NCBI GenBank assembly: GCA_016714165.1
Contig: JADJNU010000002.1
Coordinates: forward strand, 620,001-684,000
From: Bdellovibrionales bacterium
Lineage (GTDB): Bacteria; Bdellovibrionota; Bdellovibrionia; Bdellovibrionales; UBA1609
Direction: 5' to 3'
DNA length: 64,000 nt
In this document: piece after piece, positions 1 to 8,571 of the stretch
Layout of the letters: each line of letters begins with the position of its first letter
Numbering within the stretch: the stretch's first letter is position 1
Notes under the pieces: model-generated
Told to the model about the DNA's origin: nothing
Databases searched by the model: none
Seen by the model: the letters and a program-made list of their open reading frames with translations, nothing else
Program-made: the position numbers and the translations under genes

Positions 1-453
1 TGCAGCAACCTCTGCGATACGACCAGATCCCTTCGTTATCACAATAAAGTTGATAACCACCAAAATGATAAAGACAATGAGTCCTATGACGTAATTACTC
101 CCAACGACGAAACTTCCAAAAGAAGCAATCACCTGACCGACTGAGGTTGGACCGTTATGACCTTCAGTCAAAATCATTCGCGTCGACGCAACATTTAAAG
201 ACAGACGAAAGAGAGTGCTCAACAAGAGAAGACTAGGAAAGACGCTAAAATCTAATGATTTGTCTGTATAAATCGCAACTAGCAATATGAGAAGGGCCAG
301 GGTCAAAGAGAGCGTCAATGAAATATCGATCATCCATGCGGGCAGAGGAATGATCATGACAGTCAAAATTCCAATCAACCCAAACGCGACCAATAGGTCC
401 ATATTTTTAGTGACAGCTTCAAAACGTTTTAGGAACTGAAAAATATTATCCAT
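1..453 (-). CDS. flhA: FlhA, flagellar type III export gate protein (N-terminal part)
   Basis: The first 151 codons of FlhA, the large inner-membrane protein of the flagellar export gate; the rest lies beyond the left edge. The ATG follows the flhB stop codon with no gap (TAAATG), which indicates translational coupling. After a short N-terminus (MDNIFQFLKRF) the protein shows closely packed hydrophobic segments. It contains the FlhA-type stretches LSTLFRLSLNVASTR and EGHNGPTSVGQVIASF. Nothing in the visible part is disrupted. The homology to FlhA is clear; the state of the cytoplasmic domain cannot be seen. Confidence 0.95.
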   Translation of the reverse strand, partial: MDNIFQFLKRFEAVTKNMDLLVAFGLIGILTVMIIPLPAWMIDISLTLSLTLALLILLVAIYTDKSLDFSVFPSLLLLSTLFRLSLNVASTRMILTEGHNGPTSVGQVIASFGSFVVGSNYVIGLIVFIILVVINFIVITKGSGRIAEVAA

Positions 454-1521
454 TTATTGCATTACCCTCTTCTTCAGCTTGAAGACGTATGACAGGACTT
501 CTGCCACGGCCGTGTAGAGCTCTCTTGGAATGACCTGACCTATCTTTAAAGTTTTATAGATCGTCCTCGCCAGAGGCTTGTTTTCAACAATGGGGACCTT
601 GTGCAGACGAGCTATTTCTTTGATCTTTTGAGCCAAATGATCGGCACCCTTCGCCACGACTTTTGGAGCTACAGTATTTTCATCGTACTTCAGTGCCACG
701 GCAATATGTGTCGGATTTGTAATGATCACATCGGCCTTTGGAATCTCCTCCATCATTCGACGCTGAGCCATTTCCTTTTGTATGCGCCGAATCCGAGCTT
801 TGATAAGAGGATCACCTTCACGAGATTTTACTTCCTCCTTCACCTCCTGCTTGGTCATTCGCATTTTTCGTTCCAATTCCCACCTTTGAAAAAAATAATC
901 AATACCAGAAACTATGCCCATAAATATCCCAATTCCTCCAAAGAGCTTTAGAAACCCCTCTCCTACATAAAGAAAAAGCTGCTCTACAGAGAAATTCACC
1001 AATTTCGGAACAATCGCGACCTCGGATTTCAATATCATTGTTGCCAAAGCCCCAACGACGATGACCTTTAGAAGTGCTTTCATCCCCTCAAAGACAGAAT
1101 TCAGACTGCAAACTCTCTTGAATCCCTCGACTGGATTGAGTCGTTCGAAATTGAACTTAAGAGCCTCCTCATTATGAAGAAGTCCAATCTGAAGAGCTGA
1201 GGAGGCCACACCAGCAATCCATAAGATTCCAAAAACAGGAGCAACAATCATCAGCCCTTTTAATCCAGCAAATTTGGCTGCCGCCATCCAGTTTCCCTGA
1301 CGAACGAAACTCGCAAGGTGGGATCCCAAGGTTTGAACAAAAACCTCATGAACTTGAACAAAAAAGAATTTTCCTAACAGCCACATAGCTAAAATAGAAC
1401 AAAGGAGCATCAGTACAGAACCCAACTCACGCGTCTGAGCCACCTGGCCACGTTTTCGAAAGTCCTCGCGTCGCTGGTGCGTCGCTTCTTCCGACCTTTC
1501 ATCCTGCTCTGTATCAGCCAT
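454..1521 (-). CDS. flhB: FlhB, flagellar export specificity switch protein
   Basis: A 355-residue FlhB of normal length. The N-terminus is hydrophilic and charged (EEATHQRREDFRKRGQVAQ is typical of the family). Four membrane segments follow between about residues 30 and 215. The cytoplasmic domain carries the autocleavage motif NPTH at about 269-272, after which the protein cleaves to switch from rod/hook to filament export. A purine-rich AGGATGG lies upstream of the ATG. The gene is followed directly by flhA and preceded by fliR in the same operon. It appears intact and functional. Confidence 0.96.
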   Translation of the reverse strand: MADTEQDERSEEATHQRREDFRKRGQVAQTRELGSVLMLLCSILAMWLLGKFFFVQVHEVFVQTLGSHLASFVRQGNWMAAAKFAGLKGLMIVAPVFGILWIAGVASSALQIGLLHNEEALKFNFERLNPVEGFKRVCSLNSVFEGMKALLKVIVVGALATMILKSEVAIVPKLVNFSVEQLFLYVGEGFLKLFGGIGIFMGIVSGIDYFFQRWELERKMRMTKQEVKEEVKSREGDPLIKARIRRIQKEMAQRRMMEEIPKADVIITNPTHIAVALKYDENTVAPKVVAKGADHLAQKIKEIARLHKVPIVENKPLARTIYKTLKIGQVIPRELYTAVAEVLSYVFKLKKRVMQ

Positions 1522-1545
1522 GTTCCATCCTAGAACTAATGTAGA

Positions 1546-2325
1546 TCAAAATGCTTTAACCATTTGGAAAAGCCTCTCCGCTGTGCCTCTCAGTAATTCG
1601 GGCATTTGCCACATCACCATTGGCAATGAGACAAACAAAATCAGAAACCCCGCCAAAATGTTTATCGGCAGACTCGAAACTAAGACATTAATTTGAGGGA
1701 CTGCACGGCCGACAACCGCCATAGCGACATTCAAAAATAGAACAGAAATCATAACAGGTGACGCAAGCTTAATTCCAATAATGGTAATCTCGTGGAGGAT
1801 CTGCCCAACTTCCTTGAAATAGACAAATGAGAGAGATTCCTGAGACATTGGGACTAAATCATAGCTGTCTCGAAGTGCCCCAATAAATAAATGATGACCA
1901 TTAAAACTCAGAAAAAATAGAAATCCCAATGACAAAAAGAGCTGATCTAACGAACTCACTCTGTCGCTTACTGTTGGGTTGAATAGCTGAGTACTCGACA
2001 AACCCATGCTCACACTGACCACTTCACCGGCAATAGATAGAATAAAAACAAATGCTCGACTCAGAAATCCAATACACAGTCCGACAAACAATTCCTTCAA
2101 TGCCATCCACACAATCTGGTAAGACCCCAGGTCCACAATGATTTTTGACCAGTCCAACGTGGGAAACAGAACAAGACTGATACTGAGGCTAAATAGAATC
2201 TTCATTGGAGCTGAGACTGTTTCAGAACCAATAACAGGAGAACTTATAATGTATGCTGACACCCTCATTATCACCAGAAAGAAGGCTAAAATTTCCATTT
2301 CGTTAAATTGATAAATACTCGACAC
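1546..2325 (-). CDS. fliR: FliR, flagellar export gate membrane protein
   Basis: A 259-residue integral membrane protein with six or so hydrophobic segments, of the usual FliR length. The segment SSTQLFNPTVSDRVSSLDQL and the C-terminal INILAGFLILFVSLPMVMW resemble FliR of the FliPQR export channel. It starts with GTG sharing one base with the fliQ stop (TAGTG), so translation is probably coupled. It sits between fliQ and flhB, the standard order. No damage is seen. Confidence 0.94.
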   Translation of the reverse strand: MSSIYQFNEMEILAFFLVIMRVSAYIISSPVIGSETVSAPMKILFSLSISLVLFPTLDWSKIIVDLGSYQIVWMALKELFVGLCIGFLSRAFVFILSIAGEVVSVSMGLSSTQLFNPTVSDRVSSLDQLFLSLGFLFFLSFNGHHLFIGALRDSYDLVPMSQESLSFVYFKEVGQILHEITIIGIKLASPVMISVLFLNVAMAVVGRAVPQINVLVSSLPINILAGFLILFVSLPMVMWQMPELLRGTAERLFQMVKAF

Positions 2326-2597
2326 TATTCCCTCACAAAATGAGAAATATTTTGAAAAATTCCGATCGCAAACTCAGTCATTACGTCGAGCATCCAAGGC
2401 CCCGCAATAACAATAACAAGGGCTACGACCACCATTTTCGGAATGAACGTCAAAGTGGCCTCATTTATTTGCGTCACGGCCTGGAGCACACTTACAATAA
2501 GTCCTATTATGAGGGCGCCCCCTAACATTGGACCTGCCAACATTGCTGTTGTCCTTATCGTATCCTGACCCAACTTGATAATCAGTTCTTCAGTCAT
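2325..2597 (-). CDS. fliQ: FliQ, flagellar export gate membrane protein
   Basis: A 90-residue protein with two transmembrane helices, the normal size of FliQ. The segment LIVSVLQAVTQINEATLTFIPK is the family hallmark (Q..TQI.E.TL.F.PK) in the loop between the helices. With FliP and FliR it forms the helical export pore. A Shine-Dalgarno-like AGGAATAG precedes the ATG. The stop overlaps the GTG start of fliR by one base. Confidence 0.95.
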   Translation of the reverse strand: MTEELIIKLGQDTIRTTAMLAGPMLGGALIIGLIVSVLQAVTQINEATLTFIPKMVVVALVIVIAGPWMLDVMTEFAIGIFQNISHFVRE

Positions 2598-2608
2598 GTT
2601 ATCTATTC

Positions 2609-3367
2609 CTAACCAAAACTTTCAACCAACCCTCCTATCAACAGGGACCACCCATCAACCAAAACAAAAAGCATGATTTTAAATGGAAGAGAGATAATCA
2701 CCGGAGGTAACATCATCATACCCATCGCCATGAGGACACTGGCAGCTACCATATCAATCACCAAAAAGGGAAGATAAATGATAAATCCAATCTGAAAGGC
2801 TGTCTTAAGCTCGGATACAATAAATGCTGGAATTAAAACTATCGTTGATACATCCGCGCGCGTTTTAGGAGATTTCGACTTCGACATCTTGATAAACAGT
2901 GAAAGATCCGAATCTCGAGTCTGATTGAACATAAATTTCCGCAACGGAACAAGTCCCTCATCAAGAGCCTTCTCTTGACTGATAGCGCCCTTCAGGTAGG
3001 GCTGAACCGCGTTCTCATTTATCTTTGTCAAAAACGGGGCCATCACAAACAGAGTCAGAAACAGTCCCAACCCAACCAAGAGCTGATTCGGTGGTAGCTG
3101 TTGAGTTCCAATTGCTTGGCGAACAAATGACAATACAATTACAATGCGAGTGAAACTGGTCATCATTATCAAAATGGCAGGAGCCAAAGTGAGAACGGTC
3201 AGAATTATGATCACTCTAATTGCATTCACTACCTCGTTTGGATCGCTTGTATTCTTAAATCCCAAGCTCACACTGGGAAGAGTCATTTGAGCGATGGCTG
3301 ATTGGGCGATCCCAGCTGTAGAAACAAGTAGCAATGGCAATATGAGCCAGTCTCTTCCCTTGATCAC
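2609..3367 (-). CDS. fliP: FliP, flagellar export gate membrane protein
   Basis: A 252-residue FliP. It begins with a cleavable signal peptide (about residues 1-26, ending SAIAQ), as is common in this family. Conserved blocks follow: MTSFTRIVIVLSFVRQAIG, the large periplasmic loop, and the C-terminal helices with IYLPFLVIDMVAASVLMAMG and MLPPVIISLPFK. It starts with GTG overlapping the end of fliO by four bases (GTGA). It should form the FliPQR pore with its downstream neighbours. Confidence 0.96.
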   Translation of the reverse strand: MIKGRDWLILPLLLVSTAGIAQSAIAQMTLPSVSLGFKNTSDPNEVVNAIRVIIILTVLTLAPAILIMMTSFTRIVIVLSFVRQAIGTQQLPPNQLLVGLGLFLTLFVMAPFLTKINENAVQPYLKGAISQEKALDEGLVPLRKFMFNQTRDSDLSLFIKMSKSKSPKTRADVSTIVLIPAFIVSELKTAFQIGFIIYLPFLVIDMVAASVLMAMGMMMLPPVIISLPFKIMLFVLVDGWSLLIGGLVESFG

Positions 3368-4143
3368 AGTGTCCTCATTTCTCGTAGCCGACTCGTTATC
3401 AATGTCTGGATGCTCTTCAGATTAACTTCTTCTGTCGTCGACTTCTCTTGAGTTCTATTATGAGAGGACTGAATTTGAACTCGATCGCGAACTTCTCCGA
3501 CAGACGGAAGGTTAGAAAACTCTTCCAACTCTCCCAAAAAATGACTTGGTGAGGTTGCCGGTATTTCGTCATCGATGAGAGCCAATGGCTTAATGAGATT
3601 GATGCTTTGGTCAGTCATTCCCAACAGCAGGCTTTCGCCGGCAACTTGCACAATGACCAAGCTCTTTTTGGGACCCAGGTGATATTGGGATAAAATCCGA
3701 ATTTTTGTTTGATCCTGATGTCCCAAACGCTTCCTTGTCCAATACTTCGCTCCATAGCCAATTGCGATTGCCAAAGTTAAAATCAATCCTAGACTCATCA
3801 ACAAGCGCGAAGTGGTTCCCCCAGTTTTATGCTCCTGATTGGCGGTAGAGGCCGTGAGTACCGGAATGTTTTCTTCGTCCTGGATCAGCGAACTCTCGCC
3901 TTCCCGATTCTCCTTTCCCGAATTCGAAGTAGGACTTCGCACCAATCCTCTCGCCTGAGCCTTCACCACACCCACATTATCCGGCTGAGTTCCCGACTTC
4001 TGCGCAGCAGAGTCCCTCTCGGTCAAATCCACTCGTTTGGGCGGCAGCTCCTTCGGAAAGCCCAGGTCAGTTGCCAGGATTCTTTGAGACTGCAGATCGA
4101 GCTCAGATCCCGCTTTGTCAGTGGCAGCGGCCATTTCCTTCAC
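3364..4143 (-). CDS. fliO: FliO, main part of a gene interrupted by an in-frame stop
   Basis: Encodes up to 259 residues with one transmembrane helix at about 113-131 (LLMSLGLILTLAIAIGYGAKYW). A FliO-type cytoplasmic domain follows: ILSQYHLGPKKSLVIVQVAG, then LLLGMTDQSINLI. FliO assists FliP assembly. The reading frame continues upstream through a TAA at 4183-4185 into an ORF that carries a signal peptide (4183-4422), so both pieces look like one ancestral gene. As it stands the protein lacks that signal peptide. Restart could occur at the GTG at 4143 or an ATG at 4134 preceded by AAGGTGAAGG. The stop overlaps the fliP start. Function is possible because the membrane helix and domain remain. 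Confidence 0.8.
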   Translation of the reverse strand: MKEMAAATDKAGSELDLQSQRILATDLGFPKELPPKRVDLTERDSAAQKSGTQPDNVGVVKAQARGLVRSPTSNSGKENREGESSLIQDEENIPVLTASTANQEHKTGGTTSRLLMSLGLILTLAIAIGYGAKYWTRKRLGHQDQTKIRILSQYHLGPKKSLVIVQVAGESLLLGMTDQSINLIKPLALIDDEIPATSPSHFLGELEEFSNLPSVGEVRDRVQIQSSHNRTQEKSTTEEVNLKSIQTLITSRLREMRTL

Positions 4144-4183
4144 CTTAGATCCGTTTGATCCGTCTGATCCGTCTGATCCGTTT
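4144..4183. repeat. Four 9-bp tandem repeats in the fliO linker
   Basis: Four consecutive copies of a GATCCGTYT unit (plus-strand reading) run from 4148 to 4183. On the coding minus strand they read as Gly-Ser-Asp/Asn triplets. A degenerate Ser-Asp/Glu extension continues upstream. The in-frame TAA that splits fliO abuts the array, so slippage or unequal exchange here changes linker length by three residues at a time without changing frame. Confidence 0.8.
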
Positions 4184-4422
4184 TATTCGTCTGACTCATC
4201 TGATTCGCCTGAGTTCTCCAAGCTCAACGCCTTATTCTCTCCCTGGTCAAGGTCATTTGGACCTACAGAAAGCACTGGCCGTTGAACATGAATTCCCGAA
4301 TCAACGGGCTTGGACGCTCCAATCCGAAAGTCCTCTTTCCTTATCTGTCGGACCTCTCCGGCAAAAGAAGCCTCAAAACAGATTCCAATCATAAAGATAA
4401 TCAGCGCCCAACGAACCAACAC
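4183..4422 (-). CDS. Signal-peptide fragment, probable original N-terminus of FliO
   Basis: A 79-residue ORF with a clear Sec signal peptide (MLVRWALIIFMIGICFEASFA, likely cut before GEV). A hydrophilic, acidic region follows, ending in Ser-Asp-Glu repeats. It is in the same frame as the fliO ORF at 3364-4143 and separated from it by one TAA and the 9-bp repeats. Read through, it would give a protein of about 345 residues with a periplasmic linker before the FliO membrane helix. Alternatively it is a separate small exported protein. The shared frame and repeat linker favour one split gene. It lies between fliN and fliO. Confidence 0.65.
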   Translation of the reverse strand: MLVRWALIIFMIGICFEASFAGEVRQIRKEDFRIGASKPVDSGIHVQRPVLSVGPNDLDQGENKALSLENSGESDESDE

Positions 4423-4487
4423 ATCTCCCCCTCTATCGAAATGCCCTTTGCCAAAGCAAAAAACGCCACAAATTCATCAAGAAAATC

Positions 4488-4865
4488 CTAATTGCTACCC
4501 AGTTGCTCTACACGCTCTGTTGGCGAAATAATGTCAGTCAAACGAACCCCGAATTTTTCGTTCACCACCACAGCCTCTCCACGGGCAACCAACTTGTCAT
4601 TGACCAGAACCTCCATGGGTTCTCCTGCGAGTTTACTCAGCTCAATAACTGATCCTTGTCCCAAATTGAGAAGTTCGCTCACAATCATCTTTGTTCTTCC
4701 CAACTCCACAGTAACCCTCAATGGAATATCAAGAATCAAATTGAGATTTGCATCTCGCCCTTCACTTTTCGGGTCATTTTTTTTTGCATCATCCTTGGAG
4801 GCATCAGAAGTCTTTTCGATTTCGCTTTCAATATTCTTAGCAACATTGGACTTGTCGTCGGACAT
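4488..4865 (-). CDS. fliN: FliN, flagellar motor switch C-ring protein
   Basis: A 125-residue FliN. The first 45 residues are charged and low-complexity. The SpoA (surface presentation) domain follows at about 48-120, with LDIPLRVTVELGRT, LNLGQGSVIELSKLAGEPM and VVVNEKFGVRLTDI. FliN lines the bottom of the C-ring and helps dock FliH-FliI. A strong GAGGGGAAG ribosome site precedes the ATG. The gene is intact, unlike its partner fliM upstream. Confidence 0.96.
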   Translation of the reverse strand: MSDDKSNVAKNIESEIEKTSDASKDDAKKNDPKSEGRDANLNLILDIPLRVTVELGRTKMIVSELLNLGQGSVIELSKLAGEPMEVLVNDKLVARGEAVVVNEKFGVRLTDIISPTERVEQLGSN

Positions 4866-4879
4866 GGCTTCCCCTCTTT

Positions 4880-5869
4880 TTATTTTTTTATCTCTCTAGT
4901 TACCTGCACAGCTAATGTTCCGTGGTGTATTCCATAGAATGCCTTAAATTTCTTCACGTTTTCCACTTGAACATCTAGCTCTCCAGTCGCATCTTGATTC
5001 AGCAATAAGACGTCACCAGTTTTGAGACCCATAAGGTCGTTGAGAGTGATTGACGATTCGCCCAGATTGACCTTGATCTCAATTTTTGTTCCCATCATCT
5101 GTTCGGTAAATGTTTTGGCCCAGATATTTTTATCAGTCTGATCGGATTCAACCTGAAATCCAGTTGAAAGCTTTTGCTTAATTGGTTCAATGGTCGAATA
5201 TGGAATAACCAAGGTAATTGTTCCGTTTGCATTTTCCAACTCAACGTCAAATGTAGAGGCTATGACGATGTCAGTAGGCGGGACAATTCCAACAAACTGT
5301 GGATTTATTTCTGTACGAACAAAGGAGCAATCTATTTTTTCGACAGACGACCAGGCAATTTCAAGATCCTCTATCGCCAAATCGACAACCTTGCGAATTA
5401 TCGAGAGCTCAATTGGGGTAAAGTCCTTTCCTTCAATTTTTGTGTAGGGTCTATCTGCCCCTCCAAAAAAATTGTCTACAAGAGCATAGGCAAGTTTACT
5501 CTCAATGACAAAAGAGCAGACCCGCGCAGGTTATTGAAGCGAAGCACACTCATGCAGGTAGGCATTGGAAGAGTATTGATGAATTCACCGAACTTCAAAA
5601 ATCCGTACTCGCATGATTCAGCGAAGCTATTTTTCTGAGGGCCGAAGAAAGAGAAACTCGAAATGAACGCATGAATTTTCATAAATAACATCCAATTGAG
5701 GTAGGCGGCCGCGAATGATTCTGTCCTGACTGGTGAGATCATAGACCACCACCACCTTATCATCAGGTCCACCTGTTTTCTGCTGCCCCTCCCCGGCCTC
5801 AGATAGCTCACCATCTGAAACCGCGGCAAGGAGAGCATCTACTTCGCTTTGCGATAGAACCTGGCTCAT
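4880..5869 (-). pseudogene. fliM: FliM, motor switch protein, broken by three single-base deletions
   Basis: The whole span matches a FliM of about 330 residues, but in shifting frames. The N-terminus (LSQSEVDALL, the CheY-P binding motif) runs to a premature TAG near 5627. Adding one base in the A run at 5676-5679 restores MRSFRVSLSSALRKIA. Adding one in the T run at 5597-5601 restores LKFGEFINTLPMPT. Adding one in the T run at 5510-5513 restores VIESKLAYALVDNFFGG and rejoins the original frame to the end at 4880, which includes the C-terminal SpoA domain. All three changes are one missing base in a homopolymer. If real, the motor switch is lost. If sequencing error, the gene is intact. Confidence 0.85.
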
Positions 5870-5884
5870 CCTGACTCCACCTCT

Positions 5885-6415
5885 TTAATTAAAAATGAAC
5901 TCTGTAAAATAGACTCGCTTGATCTTCCCTTTGGTCAGGAATAGATTTACCTGATCCTTGATCTCATCTCGCATTCCCTCTTTACCCTCGCGAGTACTGA
6001 CCTCCGCATAAGTTTTGCTCGAAAGAGTGATGATAATGATGTCGCGAATCTTTGGTTTCAATTTCTCCAATTCACCCTGCACTTCATTTCCATCCACTTC
6101 CAGCTCCATATTGATTTTCAGAAGCTTTCGACCACGGCTACCGGCTACGTTAACCAAAAATGTCTCCAACGGAATCAATTTTCCAATAAAGTCTGCTTCC
6201 TCGAGTTCTTTCTTTTGGGCGACACTCTCTCCGCGAATCACATCATCAATTCCTGGGTGAGCAGCTTCCTTTTTCTTTCCTAGGTAAATCATTGCTCCCA
6301 CACCAGCCACAACCAACATATTGATCACAGCTAAAATAATGAACAGGGTTGGACTTTTTCCTGACGAAGCAGGAGAGACCCTTTCTGCTTGAGGTGCTGC
6401 GTTAGCTTCTGCCAC
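5885..6415 (-). CDS. fliL: FliL, stator-associated basal body protein
   Basis: A 176-residue protein with a short cytoplasmic tail, one transmembrane helix at about 23-46, and a periplasmic FliL domain. That domain contains IPLETFLVNVAGSRGRKLLKIN and ends IKRVYFTEFIFN, the typical family C-terminus. FliL interacts with MotA/B stators. The start is GTG with a strong AAGGAGG five bases upstream. It is the first gene of the fliLMNOPQR-flhBA cluster and has a sigma-54-type promoter about 100 bases upstream. Confidence 0.93.
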   Translation of the reverse strand: MAEANAAPQAERVSPASSGKSPTLFIILAVINMLVVAGVGAMIYLGKKKEAAHPGIDDVIRGESVAQKKELEEADFIGKLIPLETFLVNVAGSRGRKLLKINMELEVDGNEVQGELEKLKPKIRDIIIITLSSKTYAEVSTREGKEGMRDEIKDQVNLFLTKGKIKRVYFTEFIFN

Positions 6416-6506
6416 TTCATCCTCCTTGTCATATCGCCAGGTTCAACCGTCTTTCATCTTGCCAAGAAAATAGATCGACAAAATCTGACGCCCCACAGAT
6501 CTGCTG

Positions 6507-6522
6507 AGCAAGTCAGATGCCA
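6507..6522 (-). promoter_or_regulatory. Sigma-54 (-24/-12) promoter in front of fliL
   Basis: The minus strand reads TGGCAT-CTGAC-TTGCT, one mismatch from the sigma-54 consensus TGGCAC-N5-TTGCW with exact spacing. It lies 92 bases upstream of the fliL GTG in a gap of 250 bases that holds no gene. Sigma-54 control of flagellar operons is common, and a sigma-54 activator heads the second flagellar cluster in this window. Confidence 0.75.
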
Positions 6523-6665
6523 ACTAGACTTGATTCAAATTTCGATTGAAAACGAGACAAAATACCGCTTGAAAGAATCAAAGTTTGGATTTTGATCCAA
6601 GAAATGTCCCTTCTTGAAAATCTAAGACGGACATGGATTTGACAGGACTGAAAGAAGTCCTGACG

Positions 6666-7490
6666 TTAATTTGTCAATGACAAAGTCGAGGTCATAGCTG
6701 AGTGAATGTTTGGATTCGAAGCCAAAATTGAATTCATTTGAACAGAATAGGGCTGACCCGCATAGTTTGTCACAATCCCGCCAGCTTCCCTCACCAATAA
6801 CAGTCCGGCAGCTGTGTCCCATGGACTCAAATTTTTCTCCCAAAATCCATCGAAAATGCCCTCAACCACCTAACAAAGATCATAAGCCACCGCACCAACT
6901 CGACGAATCCCCCTTGTTTCTCTGATTAGTTTCGAAAAAATTTGCATCTGATCAGTCAAAACACCTTCATCGTAAGGTGAAAATCCCGTTGCCAATAGCG
7001 ATTCGCTCAGAGACTTCCTTTGACTAACTCTCAGCTTTCGATCCTTTCCTTTCTCCCGCACAAATGCACCTCCGCCCTTTGTTGCGTAGTAAGTTTGATC
7101 CAATTTTGGCATATCCACAATTCCTACCAACATTTCTCCACGAAATTGAAGACCCACGGAAATGCAAAAGACATGAAAACCAAAAACGTAATTGGTTGTT
7201 CCATCCAAAGGATCAATGATCCAAGTTGGAATTTCAGATTCAATGACACCTGGACTTTGGTTCATATTATTAGAGCTTTGTTCTTCACCAACTATTTTAT
7301 GATGCGGAAAATAGCTTAATAATGAATTCACGATGGCCTTTTCACTGGCGACGTCTGCTTCCGTTACTAGACCTGCCTGATACTTTTCAGTAACCTGAGT
7401 TAAGTGTCCGAAATAATCCAATAAAATCTTTCGGCCCTGCTTCACCGCCGAAAACCCTTGTTCCAAAGCGATGCTCAAATCAAGATCCAT
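6666..7490 (-). pseudogene. suhB: Inositol monophosphatase family (SuhB-like) with in-frame TAG
   Basis: Homologous to inositol-1-monophosphatases of about 270 residues. Metal-binding motifs are present: GEEQSS, then WIIDPLDGTTNYVFGF (DPLDGT.N), and in the downstream part SPWDTAAGLLLVREAGG (WD..AG). An in-frame TAG at 6870-6872 falls where family members usually have Tyr (DLC-stop-VVEGIFDGFWE), and the frame continues unchanged to 6666. The second metal-binding half is therefore cut off unless the stop is read through or is an error. Start ATG 7490 is preferred over upstream in-frame codons because it matches the usual length. Confidence 0.82.
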
Positions 7491-7621
7491 TTTTCTGTTC
7501 TTCACTTTCACCCCCTCAGCCAAATTCAAATGGTCGCCTTTGTTTTGCAAGATTGACCCACTTCGTCTATGTCGCTACGATTGAAGAGTCAAGCTATACT
7601 CGGGTTAAGGAGGGGTCAATC

Positions 7622-8480
7622 ATGTTGAGTCAGAGGGGCGGATCAAAAGCCGACACCGTTGTAAAATTGGTTTTGATATTTTTTATTTCACTTCTTTCTT
7701 TTTCGGTGGGCACCTTTGTTGGGAAGCAAGTGAGCGATAGCGACTACAAACGAGCCTCGCTTGAGGAAGACTACAAGAGTTTTCGGCAGGCCTCCCACGG
7801 CGAGGAATCCAAGGAGGACCCAACAAAGAAAACTGTCCAATGAAGAACTCACGAGCTTAACTGAGGAGTTTGTAAATACCGAGAAGGAAGTTTTGGCAGC
7901 CAACAGAGCAGAATCCATCGAAAAGGAAAAAGAGAAGGCTGAAGATCTTGAAAGTCCCGTCAAGGAGGATAAAGCTAGAGCAACTGGATATAAAAAATAT
8001 TCCAAGGATTCGTCGGAACCCTCCTCGCCGCCGACGATGACGACAGTTGAGCACAGCAACGACAAGGGTAAAAAGATTGCCGAACATAAAAGTCAAACCA
8101 AGAATTCTGAAATCGAAAAATCCAGTTCTTCTGTCGCTAAAGAAGCACAACGAGTCGCCGACGGAAAGGCTCCTGTCCCAGACCAAAAGGAGATGCGCAG
8201 ACCAACGAGCATTTTGCCCTCTGTAGCTACTTCTTCGATTGGCAAGTACACCATTCAAGTCGCTTCTTATGCAAACGAGGATGAAGCGAAAGCTCATGCC
8301 AACGAACTTAAGCAGAAGGGCTGGAATGCTTTTTATTTGCCCGCCGAGATCAATTCGAAGACGTGGTTTCGAGTCAGCATTGGACTCTTTACCGATCAAA
8401 AAAGCGCCGGGTCCTTTCGCGAAGAATTGATGAAGCAGTCGGCAATTTCCTCTTCAATTATTCAGAAGATCGTGGAGTAA
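7622..8480 (+). pseudogene. SPOR-domain membrane protein, frameshifted
   Basis: The first frame starts at an ATG with AGGAGG eight bases upstream. It gives a short cytoplasmic tail, a transmembrane helix (VVKLVLIFFISLLSFSVGTF) and a charged stretch, then stops at 7843. A second frame opens just before this and continues with a Lys/Glu-rich periplasmic linker to a C-terminal SPOR domain (YTIQVASYANEDEAKAHANEL). SPOR domains bind denuded peptidoglycan at division sites. Removing one A from the AAAA run at 7829-7832 joins the frames into a protein of about 285 residues. The joined order, membrane helix-linker-SPOR, is the normal architecture. Confidence 0.82.
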
Positions 8481-8571
8481 TGGGAATTCACGGCAGAGCT
8501 CAGTTGGCAAAGGTCCTCTGCCGTTCTAAAAATCAAAGTCTATAGCAAAGATAGAGTCGATTTTTCTGGAT

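Noticed and set aside
5476..5838. Separate 120-residue gene inside fliM
   Set aside because: Its second half is FliM sequence in a shifted frame and its first half is an out-of-frame reading of the FliM N-terminus.
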